DNA from: Chryseobacterium indologenes
GTDB taxonomy: Bacteria > Bacteroidota > Bacteroidia > Flavobacteriales > Weeksellaceae
Length of the DNA stretch: 64,000 nucleotides
Reading direction: 5' to 3'
NCBI RefSeq assembly: GCF_002025665.1
Contig: NZ_CP018786.1
Span: 62,001-126,000, forward strand
The stretch's first letter is position 1; each line of letters opens with the position of its first letter. Shown here piece by piece: positions 8,620 through 16,814 of the stretch. The notes below the pieces were generated by a model. It saw only the letters and a list, made by a program, of their open reading frames with translations, made no database searches and was not told where the DNA came from. Made by a program: the position numbers and the translations under genes.

Positions 8620-9540
8620 TCAGCTTTCAAGATAACGGTTTAAAGATTCCTGCAAATGATTGCGAATATCATCAACTAAACCTTTCGGTTCCAGAACGGT
8701 TACCTCTTTTCCAAATGAAAGAATTTCCTGCATGAAATCATAAGTAGGGTGGAGGAAGAACTCAAAATAGATCTCTTCCGGCGTTTCTTTGGTTTCTTTC
8801 TGGGATTGATGAAGAGGGAAACTTCTGATGTATTCTCCCTGATGGCGGCTGCATTTCAATACAATGTTTTGTGGTTTCTGTTCCGCAAGGTTCATCACTC
8901 CGAATGCATTTTTGAAATGCTCTCTGAAGTTGTATTTGTACTTCTCCCTGAACTGATTTTTGGCTACATCCAGATAGTTGATTCTGTCCAACCCAAATGA
9001 TTTTAAAACTTTATCTTTTGTATCAATGGCAATAAGATACCATCGGTCTTTAGATTCTTTTAAAGCCAGAGGATGAACTTTTCTGGAGGTCATCAATTTG
9101 TTTTTATAATTGTAGTGTTCAAAACTTACAACCCTTTTATTTCTGATCGCGAAGAACAGATCATAAAAATGTTCTACACCGGTAGGTTTTCGACTTTCAA
9201 AAAAGATAAAATCTGAAAAATCGGGGTGGGTATTCATGGCGTTACTTACCTGGAAAGATTCAAGGAGTTTTTGGTTGTATTCATCCACTTCCATGATGGG
9301 GCGGCTCTCAATATAATATCGGTTGTCTCCCTTTTTTTTGTTGTGAATAGAAAGGTTGAAAAGATCGGAAATCTCCCGGATATCCCTCTGCAGGGTACGG
9401 ATAGAGTAGCTCTTGATTCCTGCATCCTGGAATTCAAAAGAGTTTAAAAGATAGTCCTCCAGCTGTGAATAGGTCGCCGGAGAACTTTCTAATCTTTTAA
9501 TTATTAAGGCATATCTTGTCAGATAAAAATCTTTCTTCAT
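8620..9540 (-). CDS. WYL-domain transcriptional regulator, candidate master regulator of the island
   Basis: This 306-residue cytoplasmic regulator has a winged helix-turn-helix (about 1-70, with SYSIRTLQRDIREI as the recognition region). A WYL domain follows (about 110-195, with RWYLIAID carrying the W-Y-L motif and SFGLDRI after it). The WCX-like C-terminal part ends in PTYDFMQEILSFGKEVTVLEP. WYL regulators often sense nucleic acid ligands; Caulobacter DriD binds single-stranded DNA in a damage response, and CapW/BrxR control defence islands. The start at 9540 is preferred over 9564 for its family-like beginning. The gene has its own copy of the six-fold promoter module (9595-9635), so it is probably autoregulated and controls the other five copies (inference). 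Confidence 0.9.
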   Translation of the reverse strand: MKKDFYLTRYALIIKRLESSPATYSQLEDYLLNSFEFQDAGIKSYSIRTLQRDIREISDLFNLSIHNKKKGDNRYYIESRPIMEVDEYNQKLLESFQVSNAMNTHPDFSDFIFFESRKPTGVEHFYDLFFAIRNKRVVSFEHYNYKNKLMTSRKVHPLALKESKDRWYLIAIDTKDKVLKSFGLDRINYLDVAKNQFREKYKYNFREHFKNAFGVMNLAEQKPQNIVLKCSRHQGEYIRSFPLHQSQKETKETPEEIYFEFFLHPTYDFMQEILSFGKEVTVLEPKGLVDDIRNHLQESLNRYLES

Positions 9541-9594
9541 TTCTCTATTTTTAGGGTGCAGCAACGCTGCGTTTCATGGTAAAGTTTTATAAGA

Positions 9595-9635
9595 CAAATA
9601 TATGCGGTTCATGCGACAAAACGTGTCGTGTTTTA
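9595..9635 (-). promoter_or_regulatory. Promoter-operator module, copy A (before the WYL regulator)
   Basis: On the minus strand the operator half reads TAAAACACG followed by the inverted repeat CGACA-N5-TGTCG (9613-9635). Exactly 10 bases later comes TATATTTG (9595-9602). The WYL start codon is 54 bases further on. The operator occupies the -33 region, so the regulator could act as activator or repressor. Confidence 0.85.
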
Positions 9636-9670
9636 TTTTTTGTTTTTAAATAGATCCTTTTAATAGGCAT

Positions 9671-10212
9671 TTATTTTTGGTCTTCAATAGTAGCTACCGT
9701 AATATACAAAGGGAGACCTTCTTCGAAACTACTTTTTAGATGATTGTAAAAAAGTTGAAAATAATACAAGTTTTTATCTCTGACATTTTCCCGAATATTA
9801 TAATGATATAATTCACCAAGGAATTCTTTTATATCTTCATAAAAAACAGAACGATTTGCAATGGGATCAAAATGTTCGTTTTTGTAAGTTTTCAAATATT
9901 CCATAGGATTTTTGGTATGCTCTTCCGGTACTTTTTTCATGGTTTTCAGCACATTTCTAATTTTATTCTCCAGTGCATCAACAACAAACTCCCATGTGTT
10001 GGGTTCATAGTAAGAGTCTTTCTTCCCAAAGCCTTCTCCTAAAAGCTCTTCAAAAACTTCTTTTTTGAAATCAAACTCATTCCATTCAGGATTTTCTTTA
10101 TAGTTCTCCGTGCGTATATCAAAGCCTAGATAGGTGCCATATGGGTTATACAATCCTTTTTTTTTACATCTGTTAATGAAATTATGATTTTATCTATTTT
10201 TTCTTCTTTCAT
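9671..10212 (-). CDS. Unknown soluble protein, apparently frameshifted at an A9 run
   Basis: Two overlapping frames appear to be parts of one gene. Frame one starts at the ATG at 10212 (MKEEKIDKIIISLTDVKKK; it is open up to 10320). Frame two begins only with a TTG at 10153 and continues as YNPYGTYLGFDIRTENY to 9671. The junction is a run of nine A residues on the coding strand (T9 at 10157-10165). One additional A would join them into a single protein of about 181 residues. This could be a sequencing error, an inactivating mutation or slippage at the homopolymer. The protein is charged, lacks a signal peptide and matches no family I know. It lies last in the metzincin gene group. Confidence 0.6.
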
Positions 10213-10279
10213 AATACAGTAATTTTTATAAGTCTCATCATATTCCACGTTATTATGGTGAAGACTTACCTTTTCAGTT

Positions 10280-11038
10280 TTAAATTTTTTTGAAATCCTG
10301 TTCTTGGAAGTCTTTATCATTAATACTATTGTAATTAATATTATGGCGTTTTAAATAATCAACTGCATCTTCCTTATTCCCTTTTATAATTGTTTTTCTC
10401 ATTAAAAGATTCATTTGCCTATCAACCTTCTCATAAATAATAATTTCAAACTTATTTTTAGCGCTGTTAGAGGTTAATGATAAAGTGTTGTAGTACAATA
10501 TATTGATTATTTTAAAATCTTTGTTAATATCAATATATTCATTAGATATTACATGGGTTTTGCATAGGAAACTTTTTGAAATCCATGTTTTTGTGTTATC
10601 ATTATCACAGCTACTACTTAGCATAAAAGAGTTTAAATATGTATTAATATACTTAACTCCTGAATTATCTTTTTGTGATTGTATAAATAATTTATTTGTA
10701 TCAATTTCTAAAAAATTCAAACAGTTTTCCTTGTTGTTCTCATATTGATCAAATTTGAATTTTATATTATATTGATTGGGGAAATCTTCAATTTTTATTG
10801 TGTAATTTTTATTTTTACTTTCTTTATGCTGAGTGGCAAACTTTAAAGGTAGAATATCAGACTGAATATATTCTTTGGAATTACTATTATAATTGGTTAC
10901 AGCTTCTTGGAAAGCCTCATATAGAGAACCTTGAAAAACATAATTCACCTGTTTTTTAAAATCATATTGTAAAGCGCCTTGAGCTGAAAATTGTAATGGA
11001 ATAAATATAGAAAGTATAAATTTAAATAGGGTTTTCAT
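10280..11038 (-). CDS. Secreted protein of unknown function following the metzincin gene
   Basis: This 252-residue protein has a signal peptide (MKTLFKFILSIFIPLQFSAQ). The rest is asparagine- and lysine-rich with no recognised motif; it contains three or four cysteines. Its start overlaps the stop of the metzincin-like gene by four bases (ATGA), which implies coupled translation. A product directed to the periplasm and tightly coupled to a protease gene could be its inhibitor or partner, but this is inference from position only. Its coding sequence is more AT-rich than the housekeeping genes around it. Confidence 0.7.
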   Translation of the reverse strand: MKTLFKFILSIFIPLQFSAQGALQYDFKKQVNYVFQGSLYEAFQEAVTNYNSNSKEYIQSDILPLKFATQHKESKNKNYTIKIEDFPNQYNIKFKFDQYENNKENCLNFLEIDTNKLFIQSQKDNSGVKYINTYLNSFMLSSSCDNDNTKTWISKSFLCKTHVISNEYIDINKDFKIINILYYNTLSLTSNSAKNKFEIIIYEKVDRQMNLLMRKTIIKGNKEDAVDYLKRHNINYNSINDKDFQEQDFKKI

Positions 11039-12912
11039 AATTTATTTAGAGTTTTGGTAATTTCATTAGCAAAAATAGTCAAAATTTTATCACTAGAATT
11101 TTTAATTTCTGAATAATCACCATTATATTTTTTTTCCATTGCTCTCATGAGGAAATCCATTAAATTTCTGCTATAATCCCACATATAACCTGTTTCTTTT
11201 GTGAAATCGATGAGGCCGGATTGGTTTCTGTCAGTATGTTGCTCAAAATTAAGTTCTGCAACTGTATTCACATGCGAAGAAACACTCTCTCTTATTTTAT
11301 CCCATTGGTATTTAATAAAGGACCTTCTATCAGCATCACCATTTTTAGGGTAATCCATAATATTTTCAAGAGTTTTTTGCTGAGGAAGTTTCAGATCCCC
11401 TATTTGTGGACTGCTTCCTGAAATATCAAAAGTATGCCTTACACCGAAGCAGTGTGCAATTTCATGAGCTAAAGTCATTGTTTTTCCAATAGCATTATTG
11501 GGAATAATGATTTCTTTTGCATCGAGAAAAGCCATTGCTTCATCACGGGAAGTAGTTGAAGTAGTTGCTGTTGTAGTTGTAGTTACCTTTGTTTCGATGT
11601 TATGACATATAAATGCAAAAAGATAATTTATTTTAAATTCATGATGTAAATAACCATATAATCTATCTTTAATAAAATCATATCTTTTCATAACACTACC
11701 TCCTGAATTGAAAGGCTTTGTAATATCCAGGTCATCTAATGTTCCCTTTAGTGAGGAGGATGGATCAATTAGCTTTCTTGTAGCAGTTCCGTCATTTACA
11801 TCGAGATTTTTTAATTCTGTTTCAGTATTTATTATAATTTCATTAATTATTTCTTCATAGAATCTGGACGTTATTATTCTTAAAGCTTTATTTAAATCAT
11901 TGAGTTCATATGGCTTTCCAGCTCCCTTATTTGTCAAAATATTGGAAATTGGCTGCCCGTCATATTTTCCATCTACAAGTTCTTGATCATTAGCTTTAAT
12001 AAACATTGTTTTATTTGCTCCTCCGGAAATTAATTCCACAGACGATTGATTTAAAGCTTTCATATTTAAATCATTTATCATTGTTGTACCATTGAAGGGA
12101 GCAGTTGGAGTCGTAGTATTATAAAAAACATCAATAAAGAAGGATTTTGCTTTTAACAATTGATTAGGTAATAGATTTATTTTGCCTATTTCCAATTCTT
12201 TTCCTGTGCCATCATTGATAAAAGCTGTTACTGTTGTTTTGTCAGCAATAAATTCGCTGGCCTTAGTTTTAATAATAAAATCTAAAACATCCTCATTATT
12301 ATTAAATGTAAGAGAGGGGGTAAAAGTTTCAATACCTTTATTATTAGATAATTTGAATGAAACAATAGCACCTAATTTTGAAGCATTATCTGTGTCGAAA
12401 AATTTGGCAGACAATACGACTTGTTGACCTGGCTTAATAAGTACATTGGGAATATAATAACTGATATCTGTCATTTTTTTGTTCCTTTTTGATAATGTGT
12501 ATGTTTCATCAATAAAGTAAGATACTGGCGGAGCTTTTGGGTCTTTTAATTCGTATGTAAGATTAGGATCTTTTTCATAAAAAGATTCAAGTTTTCCTAC
12601 AATTTTTTCTCTTGATTTGTCGTCAACTGTTTTTCCGCCAACTACCTTTTTTTCATAGTATCCGTTTTTGTAGACATCAGTATTATTACCATATAGATGC
12701 TGGCAAAACATATCAAAACCAAATGATTGATTATATTTCATATCGTTGTTTTTACCAGATGAATCTTTAGGAAGACCCTTCGCCTGATCTGAAGATCTAA
12801 AAAACATTAATAATTTGGGAGATGTGGCACTAAATTTCCTATGATTAGCCTTATAAACATCTACATCTGCCACACCAATTTTCGCGAGGTTTCTAATATC
12901 TATATTTTTCAT
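11035..12912 (-). CDS. Metzincin-type zinc metalloprotease without a signal peptide
   Basis: The 625-residue protein carries the full metzincin zinc site HEIAHCFGVRH (residues 483-493, HExxHxxGxxH), and a likely Met-turn NIMDYP near 516. The catalytic part therefore lies in the C-terminal third. The N-terminal 450 residues contain a region resembling an immunoglobulin-like strand pattern (about 145-250, around IKPGQQVVLSAKFF), a coiled region, and a threonine-rich stretch (about 445-455). There is no signal peptide, so the enzyme is either made for release by lysis or delivered by a machine (inference). The upstream terminator at 12942-12968 separates it from the 1274-aa gene, and no clear own promoter is visible, so readthrough may supply it. 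Confidence 0.8.
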   Translation of the reverse strand: MKNIDIRNLAKIGVADVDVYKANHRKFSATSPKLLMFFRSSDQAKGLPKDSSGKNNDMKYNQSFGFDMFCQHLYGNNTDVYKNGYYEKKVVGGKTVDDKSREKIVGKLESFYEKDPNLTYELKDPKAPPVSYFIDETYTLSKRNKKMTDISYYIPNVLIKPGQQVVLSAKFFDTDNASKLGAIVSFKLSNNKGIETFTPSLTFNNNEDVLDFIIKTKASEFIADKTTVTAFINDGTGKELEIGKINLLPNQLLKAKSFFIDVFYNTTTPTAPFNGTTMINDLNMKALNQSSVELISGGANKTMFIKANDQELVDGKYDGQPISNILTNKGAGKPYELNDLNKALRIITSRFYEEIINEIIINTETELKNLDVNDGTATRKLIDPSSSLKGTLDDLDITKPFNSGGSVMKRYDFIKDRLYGYLHHEFKINYLFAFICHNIETKVTTTTTATTSTTSRDEAMAFLDAKEIIIPNNAIGKTMTLAHEIAHCFGVRHTFDISGSSPQIGDLKLPQQKTLENIMDYPKNGDADRRSFIKYQWDKIRESVSSHVNTVAELNFEQHTDRNQSGLIDFTKETGYMWDYSRNLMDFLMRAMEKKYNGDYSEIKNSSDKILTIFANEITKTLNKL

Positions 12913-12941
12913 TTCTTAAGTTTTTTGAAATTAAAAATTGT

Positions 12942-12968
12942 AAAAAAAGCGGTGATATTTCACACCGC
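12942..12968 (-). terminator. Intrinsic terminator after the 1274-aa gene
   Basis: On the minus strand GCGGTG / CACCGC (8-base loop) is followed by seven T residues. It lies between the 1274-aa gene and the metzincin gene, and may set a ratio between them. Confidence 0.75.
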
Positions 12969-12982
12969 CATTAAGGTAAATT

Positions 12983-15900
12983 CTATCCAACAATTGTGGT
13001 AGGCAATGTCGTAGCCCCATCACTATGTGACAATTGTGCATCTTCATCTAATCTGAAGCTTGTTTCAAACTCCAATTCTGATGGGTTTTCACAATTTTTA
13101 GGATCATTTTCCGGGAAAATCGGTAATGGCTGATTTACCGGAAGTCCTGTAGATTTATCCTGAAGGATTGTTAAGGTAGTAGGGATTCTGGTAATCCAGT
13201 ATTTACCTTGAGGTTCTCCGGTTGGCTGTCTCATTTCGTCCACGATACTCATGTACATTGGATCTCCGATTACCGGAACAGAACCGCCATTCCAGATTAT
13301 TCCTGTTTCAAGGAAGAACTGAACGGCTGCTTCGAAACCTGGTTTTACGGTCACAATAATTCTTGCCATACCCGCCTGTAAGAAGCTTCTGAACAATGGA
13401 TCCATACTTTCACTGATGTAGAATTCCTGCCAGCTCTTACGGTTAGCCCAATAGTATGGATAGAAGGTATAATCCATGATTTCCCATTCGAATGCCTGTT
13501 CCATAAACTTAGCAAGGGCTGTATATCTGTCCAGATTTTCATTCAGGTATACCTGGAAATTATCCATGGTTGTTTTCTCATCAGCACCGTTTGTTGTTTC
13601 CTGGCCAAGTGTATAAAGGTAATCCTGTAATAAATAAGCGATACAGTTGTGCTTTAAGACATCATGTTCCATATAACGATAGAAAGTATCCTGTCTTTCT
13701 TTAAGCTGAGCTTCTTTTTCTTTTTGCTCTGCGTCTAATCTGGCCTGATCTTCCTGGAATTTGGCATAAGCAGCTTCATAAGCTTTAATAATTTCGTTGA
13801 AGCTATCTGTTTTCCATTTATTGATGAAAGCATCACTTAATTCACAATTTACAACTACTTTGATGGTATAACTTCTTACATTGTGTCCTTTCACCTGGAA
13901 AGTTACATTACCTGTGATATTAAAACCGGATGATCCTTCGCTAAAAACAAGGTCTCCACCACGTTCAGAACGGCCAATCATATCTCCTTTTAAGTTAGAG
14001 AAGAGTACTTCAGAATAACGTGATCCTGACCATCCGCCACCTCTGTTTCTTGTTGATACGCAGTTGAAACTTGCATTTTTTCCGGCATAGTTATCCGGGA
14101 TGGTAAATTGGGTATGATCAATTCCAAAATCGTCATTTGTCTGAGGAACGCTAGACGCAGTATGAATAACTTGTTTGGTTGCTTCCGGGAAAGCTTCTAA
14201 AGTTACTCCATATTCCTGAGCCCAATGCTGGATCTGTATAATCGTTGCAGATTTTGGATCTGCCATTAACCATGGTTCCGGTGCTTTTCTAGGATCTACA
14301 GGGGCTTTAAGTACCTGAGCTTTGGCAACAGTAAGAGCCAGACGGTGTAATCTTGAAGGTTCAGGAACCATAAATTCAAACATGGTACGTTTACCATAGT
14401 TGTAGATCTGGTTTTTCATTTTCTTGTCGATCCATCTGTAAACTCCGGTAATGTGCTTAGGCTGTGCTGCTTCAGCATTATCAGTATTGGTTACTTTTCC
14501 TCTGTTGTCATATTCATGAACATTGGTTTCTGTATATTCTTTGATGATTTTCTGAACTCTTTCTTCCGAAATTTTAGTAAGAACTCTTTCCATTGCTCTT
14601 TCCGTGATTTCCTGAGATTTCATCACAGCTTGTCTTGTACTGTCGTGCTGTGCCGTATTATTGGCATAGTCTGCTCCGATTTCAAACTTCATGGCACTGT
14701 CATTTCCATAGCTGAACCTTGTGTAGGCAGAAATACTTTGCTGCTTCTCAATTTCTTTAGCAACTTCGGTCTGCATATCTGTTCTTGACGTTTTGGAAGT
14801 ATCAGACATCTTCTCTGTTTCCTGAGATTTGGAAGTTGTATCTGTAACTTCAGAATATTCTCTGGAAACGGAAGATTTGTGTCTCAGCTCACTTGCCATA
14901 ACGTTCTCAATATTGGAAACCTCTCCAGGAACGTAAGCATGAACACTTTGCACTACTTTCATATAATCGGCTACTCCAAGTCTTTTGATCCCGAAATTTT
15001 TACGTTTTTGGATGGTACCTGGCTCAGGTGTACCTGGGTTTTCAACGGCTGCACGCTTCAATGTAAGCATTCCTGTAAGGTTCAGGTCTTCTTTTGGATA
15101 TTGTGTAGCAATCTCTCCATAGGCTACGCTTCCGTTATCAAAAATGATTTCTATTTTGAAACTAAAACTGCCTCTGAATCTGTCTACTAAAGCTGCAGGT
15201 AAGGTAATCTTATTATCTATCACAGAAATATTGCTGTAGTTTTCTTCAAAGGTTCCGGCAGCATCTGTTGTGGCTGTAATTTTAGCATTAGCAACACTCC
15301 AAGAAACATCTTCGACTTCAAAAGAAAAATTAACAAATCCTCTGCTCCCTGACACCCTGTAAGAGCTGTGTGCATATAAGCTGTATGCCATCGGCGTTCT
15401 GGCTGTATTTTGAATAAGGGGAATTGAGGCTCCACCAATATTCGCGTACTGTTGTTCGGGAAGCGGACTGTTTTGAAGAGCAGTTTCCATGGAAGAAGAA
15501 ATATTACTTTTTACAACAAGTAAAGCATCTGCATAGCTTTCTATCTCATCATCAAGAACAATAGTCTGAGCACCCATTCTCAAAGTATCATGTGAAAGGA
15601 TCTGAAGACTGTCTGTATCTTCAGCCAGAGCAACTAATCCCGTTGTAGATTCACCGAAAAGCTCAACAAAAAGGTCGAAAGATTCCGGAGAAAGTTTTGC
15701 CTGCAAATCCTCTAAATTGATTTCATTTTTGTACGTAAATACAAACGGAATAACTTCATATTCCTTTAAAGTGCTGTAAAGACGTTCTTTTTCTTCCTCA
15801 GACATGTCCGGAGTAATTTTGCTGTCTACTTCGGCTAATTTTCTGTCATAGAGTTCTAAACGCTCTTTGTTTTCTTCCATATATCTTGAATACGCATCCT

Positions 15901-16807
15901 GATAGGCCTGATGTCTGGATTTATGGAATTTTTTCTGAAGTTTTTCCAGCTCGGAATTTAGTTTGCTCAAAGATTCTTTTCTGTGGATCGCTTTACTGGA
16001 TACAAAAGAAGCTCTTGCTTCAGATTCTAATCTTTGAATCGTTCTTGCTGCCAAAGCTGGTTCAGAACCTTCAGTACTTCTTGAAGCCACTGAAGAAACG
16101 TTTTCGGTATCTTCTGAAAACAGGATAGTTGGTAATATAATTTTCCCATCCAATGCTTTTTCCAATGGTTTTTCTCCATTAATCTTGATAATTTCCTGAT
16201 CCGTAAGATCCTGATTGCTGGCAAAACCAAGCTGAATAGCCATGAGAACGTGGCTGATTGCTTCTTTAATATAGAAATCTTCCTGGGTAACAATTTGATG
16301 AATATAATTATTCCAAAGCTGGGAAAATATAGCAATTCCTTCTGTGTTTAACTGTCTGTTGGTGTTAATAAGGCTTTTGTAATAATCTGTAACGAAAGCT
16401 AAGTCGGCACTGTCTAATGTTTCTTTTTTAGAAAGCTTTCTTCCAATCACAAGAAGATCTTTAAATGCACCTTCCTCAATTTTCTTTTCACTTTCGAACC
16501 CTACATTGTTAAACTCCCCTGCAACCCTTTTCATTGCAGCAAATTTTAACGTTTTGGCAGGTCTTCCTGCTACTGCTGTATCAAAAATACCCGTTACTCC
16601 CTTAGGTCTGTGGATAAATCCTAAGTTTTTATCTTTAGTTTCTGTTAATTGTGGGTTTCTCAGACTTACAAATCTGAAAAGTGATTGTGATGCGTTATTG
16701 GTTGTATTCATAGGGTTTGTTTCTTTATAATTAATAATTCCTTCTCCTACTAAGGATTTTCCAACGGTAAATGCGGATTTTGCTGTTGATGTATTGTTTG
16801 TTGGCAT
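12983..16807 (-). CDS. Very large cytoplasmic protein of unknown function (1274 aa)
   Basis: No signal peptide or membrane segment is visible. There is a helical N-terminal region (1-265) and a strong coiled coil at about 280-345. A beta-rich region follows at about 490-600. Next comes the segment GEVSNIENVMASELRHKSS (about 627-645) leading into a serine/threonine/glutamate-rich stretch (to about 700). A beta domain with GGGWSGSRYSE lies near 920, a second coiled coil at about 1000-1045, and an aromatic-rich C-terminal domain follows. I recall GEV..IENV segments of this kind only in large uncharacterised bacterial proteins. It is the third gene of the unit started by promoter copy B (7 bases after the tail-fibre-like gene), so it probably works with these receptor-like proteins. 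A toxin, a structural particle component or a pore-forming assembly are all possible. Confidence 0.75.
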   Translation of the reverse strand: MPTNNTSTAKSAFTVGKSLVGEGIINYKETNPMNTTNNASQSLFRFVSLRNPQLTETKDKNLGFIHRPKGVTGIFDTAVAGRPAKTLKFAAMKRVAGEFNNVGFESEKKIEEGAFKDLLVIGRKLSKKETLDSADLAFVTDYYKSLINTNRQLNTEGIAIFSQLWNNYIHQIVTQEDFYIKEAISHVLMAIQLGFASNQDLTDQEIIKINGEKPLEKALDGKIILPTILFSEDTENVSSVASRSTEGSEPALAARTIQRLESEARASFVSSKAIHRKESLSKLNSELEKLQKKFHKSRHQAYQDAYSRYMEENKERLELYDRKLAEVDSKITPDMSEEEKERLYSTLKEYEVIPFVFTYKNEINLEDLQAKLSPESFDLFVELFGESTTGLVALAEDTDSLQILSHDTLRMGAQTIVLDDEIESYADALLVVKSNISSSMETALQNSPLPEQQYANIGGASIPLIQNTARTPMAYSLYAHSSYRVSGSRGFVNFSFEVEDVSWSVANAKITATTDAAGTFEENYSNISVIDNKITLPAALVDRFRGSFSFKIEIIFDNGSVAYGEIATQYPKEDLNLTGMLTLKRAAVENPGTPEPGTIQKRKNFGIKRLGVADYMKVVQSVHAYVPGEVSNIENVMASELRHKSSVSREYSEVTDTTSKSQETEKMSDTSKTSRTDMQTEVAKEIEKQQSISAYTRFSYGNDSAMKFEIGADYANNTAQHDSTRQAVMKSQEITERAMERVLTKISEERVQKIIKEYTETNVHEYDNRGKVTNTDNAEAAQPKHITGVYRWIDKKMKNQIYNYGKRTMFEFMVPEPSRLHRLALTVAKAQVLKAPVDPRKAPEPWLMADPKSATIIQIQHWAQEYGVTLEAFPEATKQVIHTASSVPQTNDDFGIDHTQFTIPDNYAGKNASFNCVSTRNRGGGWSGSRYSEVLFSNLKGDMIGRSERGGDLVFSEGSSGFNITGNVTFQVKGHNVRSYTIKVVVNCELSDAFINKWKTDSFNEIIKAYEAAYAKFQEDQARLDAEQKEKEAQLKERQDTFYRYMEHDVLKHNCIAYLLQDYLYTLGQETTNGADEKTTMDNFQVYLNENLDRYTALAKFMEQAFEWEIMDYTFYPYYWANRKSWQEFYISESMDPLFRSFLQAGMARIIVTVKPGFEAAVQFFLETGIIWNGGSVPVIGDPMYMSIVDEMRQPTGEPQGKYWITRIPTTLTILQDKSTGLPVNQPLPIFPENDPKNCENPSELEFETSFRLDEDAQLSHSDGATTLPTTIVG

Positions 16808-16814
16808 TTTGTTT

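Noticed and set aside
10126..10320. 64-residue frame as an independent gene
   Set aside because: It overlaps both neighbours and ends right after a homopolymer run beyond which another frame continues the protein naturally; a single frameshifted gene explains it better.
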